A stretch of DNA of 64,000 bases from an uncultured Caulobacterales bacterium. Lineage in GTDB: Bacteria > Pseudomonadota > Alphaproteobacteria > Caulobacterales > Maricaulaceae. Shown in pieces: positions 57,113-64,000 of this stretch. Below the pieces are notes generated by a model. It was not told the origin of the DNA and searched no databases. It was given only the letters and a program-made list of their open reading frames with translations. Each line of letters begins with the position of its first letter. Position 1 is the first letter of the stretch. The stretch covers positions 62,001 through 126,000 of the forward strand of contig CANNER010000003.1 of the NCBI GenBank assembly GCA_947503715.1, in the 5' to 3' direction. The position numbers and the translations under genes were made by a program.

Positions 57113-58312
57113 TTAGGAGAAATCGATGCTTCGGAGATATCCGATATCATTAATTGTCAGCACCACGAAAAGCGTTAGCAATACAGCAAACCCAATTCGG
57201 AACCCAAACTCCTGTTTCTTTTGACTCAATGGCCGTCCGGCGACCGCTTCATAGCCGTAATAGACCAGATGTCCACCATCCAGCACGGGCAATGGCATTA
57301 AATTCGCGACACCTAACGCAATTGAAATCAACGCCATAAGGTTGAGCATATTATAGGCATAAGCCTTGGCCTTGGCCGAAACGGGCGCGTCTACATTGAC
57401 CGTATCAACAGCGACCTTGCCCGTCACAGTCGCAATTTTAACGACGCTTCCCAGTTGTTTCCCGTCTTCTTTGCCGGTGAAAATCCGTTTTATATAATCT
57501 AGCGTAGCGCGAAGATTGCTAAAAAGCTCTGAGACGCCGTATTTGACGGAGGCGAAAAACCCTAAGTCTTTAAAGCCACCACTGGACCCCTCACCCGTGC
57601 CAATGCCGATTCTGCCGACTTCGCTCAGGCCGCCAATCCCATCGCGAACCTCGGTCCGCTTTGGCGTAACCGTCACGTCGCGTGTCCGACCGTCATTTTC
57701 GAGGCTTATAACAATCGGCGTATCACTGCGCAGGCTGATATAGCCAATGACATCATTTAAATTTGTAATCGGACGTCCATCGATTTCTAAGATCTTGTCG
57801 CCCGTTTCTATGCCCGCAGCTTGCGCCGGCATACCGTCTTGGACGTCCCCTACCACCCACGTGAAGGACGGCGCGCCAAATGTTGCGCCCATCCCTGCGA
57901 ATAAAAGAATGGCGAGCAGGAAGTTCGCCATAGGCCCCGCCAGAACGACGAGCGAGCGCTGCCAAACAGGACGAAAATGGAAGATATCATCAATCGCAGG
58001 CCCCGAAGGATTATCATCATAGGCCGCGCGGAGTTCGGCCAATTTCTCCGCATCTGGATTACTGGCCGCGCCTGCATCCCCTGCAAATTTCACATACCCG
58101 CCAAGTGGAATCCGCGAAATCGCCCAGTCCACGCCCGCTCTGGATTTCCAGCGGATGAGTGGCTTTCCAAAACCGATGGAAAAGCGCTCAACAGCAATAC
58201 CGAAAAAACGCGCGACCGAGTAATGACCAAGCTCATGAAAGAAAACGAGAAATGACAGCAGAACGAGGAAGCTGAAAATCGCAATTAACGTTAAAACGAC
58301 TCCCGTCATCAT
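57113..58312 (-). CDS. rseP: Site-2 protease RseP
   Basis: Intramembrane zinc protease that processes anti-sigma factors and signal-peptide remnants. In 399 aa it has HELGH in FFHELGHYSVARFF (zinc ligands and catalytic Glu), one PDZ domain (about 150-230, PAQAAGIETGDKILEIDG) and the C-terminal ligand motif ANLMPLPVLDGGHLVYY. Starts at one of two adjacent ATG codons (58312 or 58309). Located between dxr and bamA. Confidence 0.95.
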   Translation of the reverse strand: MMTGVVLTLIAIFSFLVLLSFLVFFHELGHYSVARFFGIAVERFSIGFGKPLIRWKSRAGVDWAISRIPLGGYVKFAGDAGAASNPDAEKLAELRAAYDDNPSGPAIDDIFHFRPVWQRSLVVLAGPMANFLLAILLFAGMGATFGAPSFTWVVGDVQDGMPAQAAGIETGDKILEIDGRPITNLNDVIGYISLRSDTPIVISLENDGRTRDVTVTPKRTEVRDGIGGLSEVGRIGIGTGEGSSGGFKDLGFFASVKYGVSELFSNLRATLDYIKRIFTGKEDGKQLGSVVKIATVTGKVAVDTVNVDAPVSAKAKAYAYNMLNLMALISIALGVANLMPLPVLDGGHLVYYGYEAVAGRPLSQKKQEFGFRIGFAVLLTLFVVLTINDIGYLRSIDFS

Positions 58313-58376
58313 GCTGTCCCTGACTTATTGTGTGAGTGAATCTCTACCGTATCGGGATGCCGCAATCCGGGCGTGC

Positions 58377-59546
58377 TTACAAGTTTACAATCTGCTCATC
58401 TACAGTCGCGCGCGCCGCCCGGTCGAGGGCCATGACCGCTTCCACATGCGCGGGCGCGCAGGCGAAATCAGAGCCTTTGGCGTGAGCGTCCAAAGCCGCT
58501 TCGACCACGCGGGCTATGCCAAGGAAGGGCAATTTGCCGTCTAAAAAAGCCGCGACAGCCTGTTCATTCGCCGCATTCAGGACACAGGGGGCCTGCCCAC
58601 CGGCTTCTAACGCTTCCCTTGCGAGGCGGAGGGCCGGAAATTTCTCCATATCCGGCTCAAAAAACGTCAACCCGGAAATCTTTGCAAAATCGAGACGCTC
58701 AACGGGCGCAGCGATCCGCTTTGGCCAACCCATCGCATAGGCAATCGGTGTACGCATGTCCGGACTTCCCATCTGGGACAGAACGGACCCGTCAAGATAT
58801 TCGACCATGGAATGAATGATCGACTGCGGATGCACAATGACGTCGATTTCTGAAGAGGGTCTGTCAAATAACCAACTCGCTTCAATCAGTTCCAGCCCCT
58901 TATTCATAAGCGTCGCAGAATCGATGCTGATCTTGGCTCCCATGGACCAGACGGGGTGGTTCAGCGCGTCTTCACGGGTCACGGATTGCAAGCGTTCCAT
59001 AGACGCCTCCCGAAACGGCCCCCCCGATGCGGTCAGGATGAGGCGTCTGACGCCTTTCGGATCATCTTCGAGCACTTGGAAAATCGCGTTATGTTCAGAG
59101 TCGACAGGCAGGAGTGTCGCGCCTGACGCCTTAACGGCTTTCATAAATGTTTCACCCGCGCAGACGAGGCATTCCTTGTTGGCCAGTCCGACATGGTTCC
59201 CCTGCCCGACGGCGGCGAGTGTGGGTTCCAATCCAGCAGATCCGATAATCGCGGCCATGGTAAAGTCGGCATGACGTTTGGCAGCTTCGATAAGAGCCTC
59301 AGAGCCGAACCCTAATTCTACGTCCATATCTGAGAGGCGAGACGTGAGCTCAGCCGCTTTAGTCTCATCCGCGAGAGCGATGAATTGGGGGTGAAATTCT
59401 TCGGCCTGTTTCGCGATAATATCGACACTGCTATTGGCTGTCAGCGCGACAATTTTATAAGCCCCCGCTTCGGCGCGTCGTACAATATCTAACGTATTCT
59501 TACCAATTGAGCCCGTAGAGCCCAGCACGCTAATCCGTTTTGTCAT
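58377..59546 (-). CDS. dxr: 1-deoxy-D-xylulose-5-phosphate reductoisomerase
   Basis: Second step of the MEP isoprenoid pathway. The ATG at 59546 (MTKRISVLGSTGSIGKNTLDIV) starts the NADPH-binding fold; a reading to 59642 would overlap cdsA and is rejected. In 389 aa there are LLPVDSEHNAIFQ and MGAKISIDSATLMNKGLE with metal and substrate residues, and VHPQSIIHSMVEYLDGS. It begins 4 bp after cdsA. Confidence 0.97.
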   Translation of the reverse strand: MTKRISVLGSTGSIGKNTLDIVRRAEAGAYKIVALTANSSVDIIAKQAEEFHPQFIALADETKAAELTSRLSDMDVELGFGSEALIEAAKRHADFTMAAIIGSAGLEPTLAAVGQGNHVGLANKECLVCAGETFMKAVKASGATLLPVDSEHNAIFQVLEDDPKGVRRLILTASGGPFREASMERLQSVTREDALNHPVWSMGAKISIDSATLMNKGLELIEASWLFDRPSSEIDVIVHPQSIIHSMVEYLDGSVLSQMGSPDMRTPIAYAMGWPKRIAAPVERLDFAKISGLTFFEPDMEKFPALRLAREALEAGGQAPCVLNAANEQAVAAFLDGKLPFLGIARVVEAALDAHAKGSDFACAPAHVEAVMALDRAARATVDEQIVNL

Positions 59547-59550
59547 ACTA

Positions 59551-60414
59551 TCAGGCCCAGATATTCGGGAAGAGTGCGAGCATAATCGCCGCGCCCAGAA
59601 CGGCGGCCATGAGACTGTCGAGGCGATCCAGCAATCCACCATGGCCGGGCATCAGCGTCCCTGTATCTTTCACACCCAGCTTTCGCTTAATCGCGGATTC
59701 AAACAAATCACCGAGAACAGAGAGTATCGCAACAGGCAGTGCCAGAATGGCACCATTCATCCAACCAATACCAACACTCCAGCCCACAAGAGCGCCGAGA
59801 ATGACGGCAAAAATCTGTCCGGACACAAAACCGGACCACGTCTTGTTCGGTGAGATTAAAGGCGCGAGCTTTGGGCCGCCTATAAGCGAGCCCCCAAAAT
59901 AAGCCCCAACATCAGCAGCGACAACGCAAACCACAATAAAGAGAAGGCGCTGGAATCCATCCGTCGAAAAACCAACGGCATTCCCACGCATCGCAATGAT
60001 CAACAAACAGGGTATGACAATATAGGCCGCGCCCAAGGCGGCCCACCCGATCCGCGGCCCTTTTCGCGGGCTTGGACGAATAGCCTGTAAGCCAACAACG
60101 GAAAAAATTGTAAGTCCCACGGCAATGACGGCCAGGCCATATTGCATTTGCACAACATAGATAACCGCTGCGATTAACCCTAAAATTGGGGCAATATAGG
60201 CTGTCAAACGTGGCGCCGGATGGCTCATCCTGACCCATTCAAACAGCATGCGCGACCCAAACAGCGCGACGAGCGCTGCCCATATCCAACCGCCAAAGTA
60301 AAACGGAGCTAAACAGACAAGTAATAATGCGACGGCAGACCCGAACCGGACACCTAGGTTTTTCCACCTCCGCTTTGGCAAGCCGGACAGGTCGGGCATA
60401 ATACCGTCTGACAT
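59551..60414 (-). CDS. cdsA: Phosphatidate cytidylyltransferase
   Basis: Makes CDP-diacylglycerol, the precursor of phospholipids. The 287-aa multi-helix membrane protein carries the CDS signature in its second half (LISPNKTWSGFVSGQIFAV, LGDLFESAIKRKLGVKDTGTLMPGHGGLLDRLDSL in pieces). The ATG overlaps the uppS stop (TAATG). Confidence 0.96.
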   Translation of the reverse strand: MSDGIMPDLSGLPKRRWKNLGVRFGSAVALLLVCLAPFYFGGWIWAALVALFGSRMLFEWVRMSHPAPRLTAYIAPILGLIAAVIYVVQMQYGLAVIAVGLTIFSVVGLQAIRPSPRKGPRIGWAALGAAYIVIPCLLIIAMRGNAVGFSTDGFQRLLFIVVCVVAADVGAYFGGSLIGGPKLAPLISPNKTWSGFVSGQIFAVILGALVGWSVGIGWMNGAILALPVAILSVLGDLFESAIKRKLGVKDTGTLMPGHGGLLDRLDSLMAAVLGAAIMLALFPNIWA

Positions 60415-61139
60415 TACGCGACTTCCGGCGTGTTCAGATTACCAAACCGACGGTCACGATTGTGAAATTCGGAGATAGCCGACTGAAGATCGGAGACTTC
60501 AAAATCCGGCCAGAGCACATCTGTAAAAATAAACTCGGCATAAGCCGCCTGCCAGAGGAGGAAGTTGCTAATCCGCTTCTCACCCGATGTTCGGATCACG
60601 AGGTCCACATCGGGTAGACCTGCGGTATCGAGGAAGGGTGCGAAGTCAGCCTCAGCCATATCCGACAAATCACGCCCGGCCGCAACGGCCCGCGCGGAGG
60701 CTCTCAAGATTTCATCCCGTCCACCATAATTAAACGCAATGTTCAAATTAAAGGCCGTATTATTTTTCGTCGTCTCTTCCACACGTTGGATGAGCGCGAG
60801 TAGGTCCGGCTTCAAACCTTTGCGCGACCCTAGTATCCGGACACGCACATTTCGCCCATGAAGCGTTTCCAGATCACTTTCCACATATTCGCGGAGTAAA
60901 TTAAATAGAGCCGCAATTTCAGCCTTGGGCCGCGTCCAGTTTTCAGTCGAAAAACTGTAAAGCGTCAGACATTTAACGCCAATCTCTGAAGCGCCCTCAA
61001 CGACACGCCGTACAGTTTTAACGCCTTGCGTATGGCCAAACACACGAGGCCGATGACGGGCCCTCGCCCAGCGGCCATTTCCGTCCATGATGATGGCAAT
61101 ATGCGCCGGCATGGTTTGATATGTCGGCGTTACTCCCAC
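60414..61139 (-). CDS. uppS: Undecaprenyl diphosphate synthase
   Basis: Builds the C55 carrier lipid for peptidoglycan and other polymers. The 241-aa cis-prenyltransferase has HIAIIMDGNGRWARARHRPRVFGH, LYSFSTENWTRPKAEI and DLVIRTSGEKRISNFLLWQAAYAEFIF in overlapping pieces. It starts 2 bp after frr. Confidence 0.97.
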   Translation of the reverse strand: MGVTPTYQTMPAHIAIIMDGNGRWARARHRPRVFGHTQGVKTVRRVVEGASEIGVKCLTLYSFSTENWTRPKAEIAALFNLLREYVESDLETLHGRNVRVRILGSRKGLKPDLLALIQRVEETTKNNTAFNLNIAFNYGGRDEILRASARAVAAGRDLSDMAEADFAPFLDTAGLPDVDLVIRTSGEKRISNFLLWQAAYAEFIFTDVLWPDFEVSDLQSAISEFHNRDRRFGNLNTPEVA

Positions 61140-61141
61140 CG

Positions 61142-61699
61142 TTAGACCTGCATAATCTCTGCAGACTTCGCGTCGAGCGCTTTTTCGATCTCTGAGATGA
61201 CAGCATCTGTTGCCTTTTGGACATCGCCCTCATGGGCTTTGCGCTCATCTTCGCTCATGCCGTCTTTTTCGGACTTTTTGAGAGCATCCATCGCATCGCG
61301 GCGAACATTCCGCACGGCAACTTTGGCATTCTCTGCATAGCCACTTGCGACTTTCGTGAGATCGCGGCGACGTTCTTCTGTCAGGGGCGGCATGGGAATG
61401 CGCAAAGTCTGGCCGTCCATGACCGGATTAATGCCCAGATTGGATTGGCGCAGGGCTTTCTCAACACCCGCAACCATCGTCTTATCCCAGACATTCACGA
61501 CTAACATCCGCGCTTCCGGCACGGTGATATTCGCGACCTGATTGAGCGGCATTTCCGATCCGTAAGCCGGGACCGTAATTTTATCGAGCAGAGAGGCGCT
61601 CGCCCGACCTGTGCGTAATCCGCCAAATTCGCTGCGCAGCGCTGTCACGGCGCCGTCCATGCGTTTGCGGTAATCCGCAAGGTTAAAATCATCAGCCAT
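61142..61699 (-). CDS. frr: Ribosome recycling factor
   Basis: Splits post-termination ribosomes together with EF-G. The 185-aa three-helix protein shows [20 protein letters not shown] and [23 protein letters not shown]. It lies 49 bp after pyrH in the normal pyrH-frr order. Confidence 0.97.
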   Translation of the reverse strand: MADDFNLADYRKRMDGAVTALRSEFGGLRTGRASASLLDKITVPAYGSEMPLNQVANITVPEARMLVVNVWDKTMVAGVEKALRQSNLGINPVMDGQTLRIPMPPLTEERRRDLTKVASGYAENAKVAVRNVRRDAMDALKKSEKDGMSEDERKAHEGDVQKATDAVISEIEKALDAKSAEIMQV

Positions 61700-61748
61700 A
61701 CGGCTCTCCTTAAGTCTTCATCACGTCTAATGCCGCCAAATGGCGAAA

Positions 61749-62468
61749 TCAGGACCCGATTATGGTGCAAACGCCTTTTCCGGCCATAACACGGTCAAAA
61801 CCGCCCTGATCCGCCAGCGAGAACACTATAATTGGGATTTTATTCTCGCGCATCAAGGTCACAGCCGACGCATCCATCACGCGGAGGTCGTCCGACAGGA
61901 CCTTATGATAGGATAACTTGTCATAGCGCTTGGCATTCGGGTTGGATTTCGGGTCACTATCATAGACGCCGTCAACCTGCGTCCCCTTGAGTAGCGCATC
62001 GCATTCCATTTCCGCCGCACGGAGCGCCGCCGCCGTATCTGTTGTGAAATAGGGGTTCCCCGTACCGGCTGCGAAAATCACAACACGGCCCTTTTCCATA
62101 TGGCGGGCGGCCTTGCGTCGGATATAAGGTTCGCAAACAGTTTGCATCGGAATGGCGGACTGGACACGCGTATCGACGCCGAGTTCTTCGAGCGCGGATT
62201 GCATGGCGAGCGCATTCATGACGGTCGCCAACATGCCCATATAATCGGCGGTCGAGCGTTCAATACCCGACGCCGCAGCAGACAGCCCACGGAAGATGTT
62301 CCCCGCCCCGATCACAAGTGCAATTTCGAGGCCCTTATCATGCGCGGCCTTAATCTCACCCGCGAAACGTTTCACTGTATCGGTGTCAATCCCGTAGGCT
62401 TGCGAGCCCATCAGGGCCTCACCGGAAATTTTCAGCAGGACGCGTTTATATTGGTAATCAGCCGACAT
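61749..62468 (-). CDS. pyrH: UMP kinase
   Basis: Phosphorylates UMP to UDP. The ATG at 62468 ([21 protein letters not shown]) gives 239 aa; six extra codons are open to 62486 without support. The amino-acid-kinase fold has [13 protein letters not shown] and [22 protein letters not shown] strong terminator separates it from tsf, so it probably has its own promoter in 62470-62570. Confidence 0.97.
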   Translation of the reverse strand: MSADYQYKRVLLKISGEALMGSQAYGIDTDTVKRFAGEIKAAHDKGLEIALVIGAGNIFRGLSAAASGIERSTADYMGMLATVMNALAMQSALEELGVDTRVQSAIPMQTVCEPYIRRKAARHMEKGRVVIFAAGTGNPYFTTDTAAALRAAEMECDALLKGTQVDGVYDSDPKSNPNAKRYDKLSYHKVLSDDLRVMDASAVTLMRENKIPIIVFSLADQGGFDRVMAGKGVCTIIGS

Positions 62469-62572
62469 GATATTCCCGCAATTCAAGGAGCGCGATGTGC
62501 GACTCCATTTCGGAACTGAATATAGGCATGAGAAGCGCGAGGGCTAGGATTGTTTTTCGTAGACCTCATAAG

Positions 62573-62602
62573 AAAAAAGCCGCGCCCCTTTCGGAACGCG
62601 GC
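62573..62602 (-). terminator. Intrinsic terminator after tsf
   Basis: Read on the minus strand: GCCGCGTTCC, loop GAAA, GGGGCGCGGC (62602-62579), 10 bp including two G-T pairs, followed by six T (62578-62573). It closes the rpsB-tsf unit. Confidence 0.93.
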
Positions 62603-62628
62603 CTCTAAACTCTGAAATCGAAGAGGGC

Positions 62629-63549
62629 TTAGGAGCCGGCAACCGCGGCTGCGACTTCTGCGGCGAAGTCTTCTTCTTTTTTCTCAATGCCGTCGCCGAC
62701 TTCCATGCGGACATAGCCCGTCATTTTGATGTCTGCGCCGAGGGATTTTGCTTCATTGGCGATGATTGTTTCAACATTGTGATCCGGGTCCATGACGAAC
62801 ATCTGTGTCATCAGGACAGACTCTTTGAAGAACTTGACCATGCGGCCTTCGACCATTTTGTCGACAATCGCTTCCGGCTTACCGGATTCAATCGCTTCGT
62901 CTTTCAAAGCTTTACGCTCTTTTGCGACGAGGTCTTGGTCCAGATCGTCAGTTGTCAGTGCGAGCGGCGATGTTGCAGCAATGTGCATGGCGATTTTCTT
63001 GGCCAATGCACCGAGTGCGGCTTGGTCACCAGTGGATTCCAGTGCAACCAACACACCGATCTTACCCATGCCTGGTGCAACCGAGTTATGGATATAACCA
63101 CTGACAACACCAGCAGACACGGACAGTTTCGCCATACGACGCAAGGACATGTTCTCGCCGATTTTGGCGACGAGCGATGTCAGGTAATCCGTGACAGTCT
63201 TACCTTCAACATGCGCTTCACGCAGCTCTTCAGTGTTGCTCACACCGAGAGCAGCCGTTGCGACTTTGGCAACTGCGGCTTGGAAGCCATCGTTACGGGC
63301 AACAAAGTCAGTCTCGGAGTTTACTTCTACGAGCACGCCTGATGTGGCATCTGTTTCAAATGCGACAAGACCTTCTGCCGCAACGCGACCGGCTTTCTTG
63401 TCCGCCTTCGCGATACCTTTCATACGCAACCAGTCGATTGCCTTTTCGATGTCGCCGTCATTTTCGCTGAGGGCTTTTTTGCAGTCCATCATGCCGGCAG
63501 ACGTTGCGTCGCGCAGCTCTTTCACGAGTTTAGCTGTGATAGCAGCCAT
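62629..63549 (-). CDS. tsf: Elongation factor Ts
   Basis: Nucleotide-exchange factor for EF-Tu. The 306-aa protein has an N-terminal UBA-like domain (KLVKELRDATSAGMMDCKKALSE), the EF-Tu-contacting TDFVARN in EVNSETDFVARNDGF, and the two-part core domain. It lies 75 bp after rpsB, with a hairpin in the gap, and is closed by the terminator at 62573-62602. Confidence 0.97.
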   Translation of the reverse strand: MAAITAKLVKELRDATSAGMMDCKKALSENDGDIEKAIDWLRMKGIAKADKKAGRVAAEGLVAFETDATSGVLVEVNSETDFVARNDGFQAAVAKVATAALGVSNTEELREAHVEGKTVTDYLTSLVAKIGENMSLRRMAKLSVSAGVVSGYIHNSVAPGMGKIGVLVALESTGDQAALGALAKKIAMHIAATSPLALTTDDLDQDLVAKERKALKDEAIESGKPEAIVDKMVEGRMVKFFKESVLMTQMFVMDPDHNVETIIANEAKSLGADIKMTGYVRMEVGDGIEKKEEDFAAEVAAAVAGS

Positions 63550-63582
63550 ATCGGTCTCCTATTCGGATTAGATTTATTTTGA

Positions 63583-63614
63583 TTCCGCGCTCAGATAGGT
63601 ACCAGAGCGCGGGA
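63583..63614 (-). terminator. Hairpin in the rpsB-tsf gap (attenuator or RNA-processing site)
   Basis: CCGCGCTC (63585-63592) pairs perfectly with GAGCGCGG (63605-63612), extended by two weaker pairs, around a 12-nt loop. No T-tract follows in the direction of transcription, so partial attenuation or 3'-end stabilisation is more likely than full termination. Confidence 0.55.
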
Positions 63615-63624
63615 ATGTAAGAGC

Positions 63625-64000
63625 TTAGGCTTTAGCAGCCGCCGCTTGATCGGATTTCGCGCGAGGTGGCTTGCCGGAGACGATTTCTTTCGCCTGAACA
63701 ACCCACTCACCGGCCGCAAATTTACCCGAAAGGTCAGCCGCAGCTTCAATCTCGGCGATCTTCTCGTCAGAAAGTTCCGCCATGACTTGCAGTGATGTCA
63801 CACCAGCCGCTTCGAGAGCCGCTTTATATTTCGGGCCGATGCCGTCGATAAGCGCGATATCGGACAATGTCGGCGCAACAGCCGCTTCTTGTGCAGCCGA
63901 TGCAGGCGCAGCCGTTGTTGGTTCTGCCGCTGGTGAAGGCGCATCAGGTGCGATTTCCGCCATTGGTGTTTGCAACATAACTTCTTCAATGTGCTCAGCA
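63625..64000 (-). CDS. rpsB: Ribosomal protein S2, C-terminal extension (cut by window edge)
   Basis: Only the last 124 codons are present; the frame is open to base 64000. The identification rests on position immediately upstream of tsf on the same strand, the near-universal rpsB-tsf order, since the conserved S2 core lies outside. What is seen is an Ala/Pro/Glu-rich linker (PDAPSPAAEPTTAAPASAAQ) and then a helix-hairpin-helix-like domain (IDGIGPKYKAALEAAGV...AAGEWVVQAKEIV) and a basic tail. Such extensions of S2 occur in alphaproteobacteria; the domain closely resembles the one at the end of NuoE in this window. Confidence 0.8.
   Translation of the reverse strand, partial: AEHIEEVMLQTPMAEIAPDAPSPAAEPTTAAPASAAQEAAVAPTLSDIALIDGIGPKYKAALEAAGVTSLQVMAELSDEKIAEIEAAADLSGKFAAGEWVVQAKEIVSGKPPRAKSDQAAAAKA

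Overview
The window is chromosomal DNA of an alphaproteobacterium, most likely from the Caulobacterales/Maricaulales (Hyphomonadaceae-like) side of the class. This rests on the cell-cycle hybrid kinase CckA, SOS operators of the alphaproteobacterial direct-repeat type (GTTC-N7-GTTC) in front of both recA and lexA, a DksA with a degraded zinc finger, and several alphaproteobacterial gene orders (nuoA-N then birA-coaX-rnj-mce; tpiA, ppiD, trpEGDC, lexA, comEC, gltX, gltA; rpsB-tsf-pyrH-frr-uppS-cdsA-dxr-rseP-bamA-skp-lpxD-fabZ-lpxA-lpxI-lpxB). The genus cannot be named from the sequence alone. I see no rRNA, tRNA, CRISPR array, insertion sequence or prophage; nearly everything is vertically inherited core genome.

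Layout. 1-4.5 kb (minus strand): 5' part of alaS, recA, cckA. 4.6-12 kb is the most accessory-looking part: two DUF885 lipoprotein peptidases flanking a zinc-ribbon membrane protein, dksA, a MoxR-type AAA+ ATPase without its usual VWA partner, and a MATCAP/DUF1704 metallopeptidase. The gaps between these genes hold three copies of a composite multi-hairpin repeat. 12.1-31.7 kb is one long minus-strand cluster: the complete 14-subunit complex I operon (nuoA to nuoN) followed by birA, coaX, rnj and mce, mostly with ATGA/TAATG overlaps. Three small uncharacterised genes are woven into the nuo operon (between D and E, E and F, F and G). 31.7-32.9 kb is a 1.2-kb non-coding gap full of inverted repeats.

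32.9-38 kb carries prfC, a secreted protein of unknown function, a small membrane protein, a PAN-like Pro/Gln/Arg-rich secreted protein and tpiA. 38-44 kb is ppiD followed by the tryptophan genes trpEGDC and a translationally coupled 73-aa zinc-ribbon-like protein (DUF6980-like). 44-49.7 kb holds autoregulated lexA, comEC (opposite strand), gltX and gltA. 49.7-64 kb is the minus-strand envelope and translation cluster from rpsB (3' end only) to lpxB: ribosome assembly and recycling, UMP kinase, isoprenoid and phospholipid precursors, outer-membrane protein assembly and lipid A.

Points most worth a second look: the composite hairpin repeat family at 9.0, 10.6 and 12.1 kb; the structured 1.2-kb gap between nuoA and prfC, including a perfect 16-bp hairpin; a helix-hairpin-helix domain appended to both NuoE and ribosomal protein S2; the three unknown genes inside the nuo operon; intrinsic terminators of lexA and gltA lying inside the coding region of the convergent neighbour; and the double LexA operator of recA. 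I do not see a clear-cut new defence or mobile system; the novelty is in small proteins, domain fusions and repeats.
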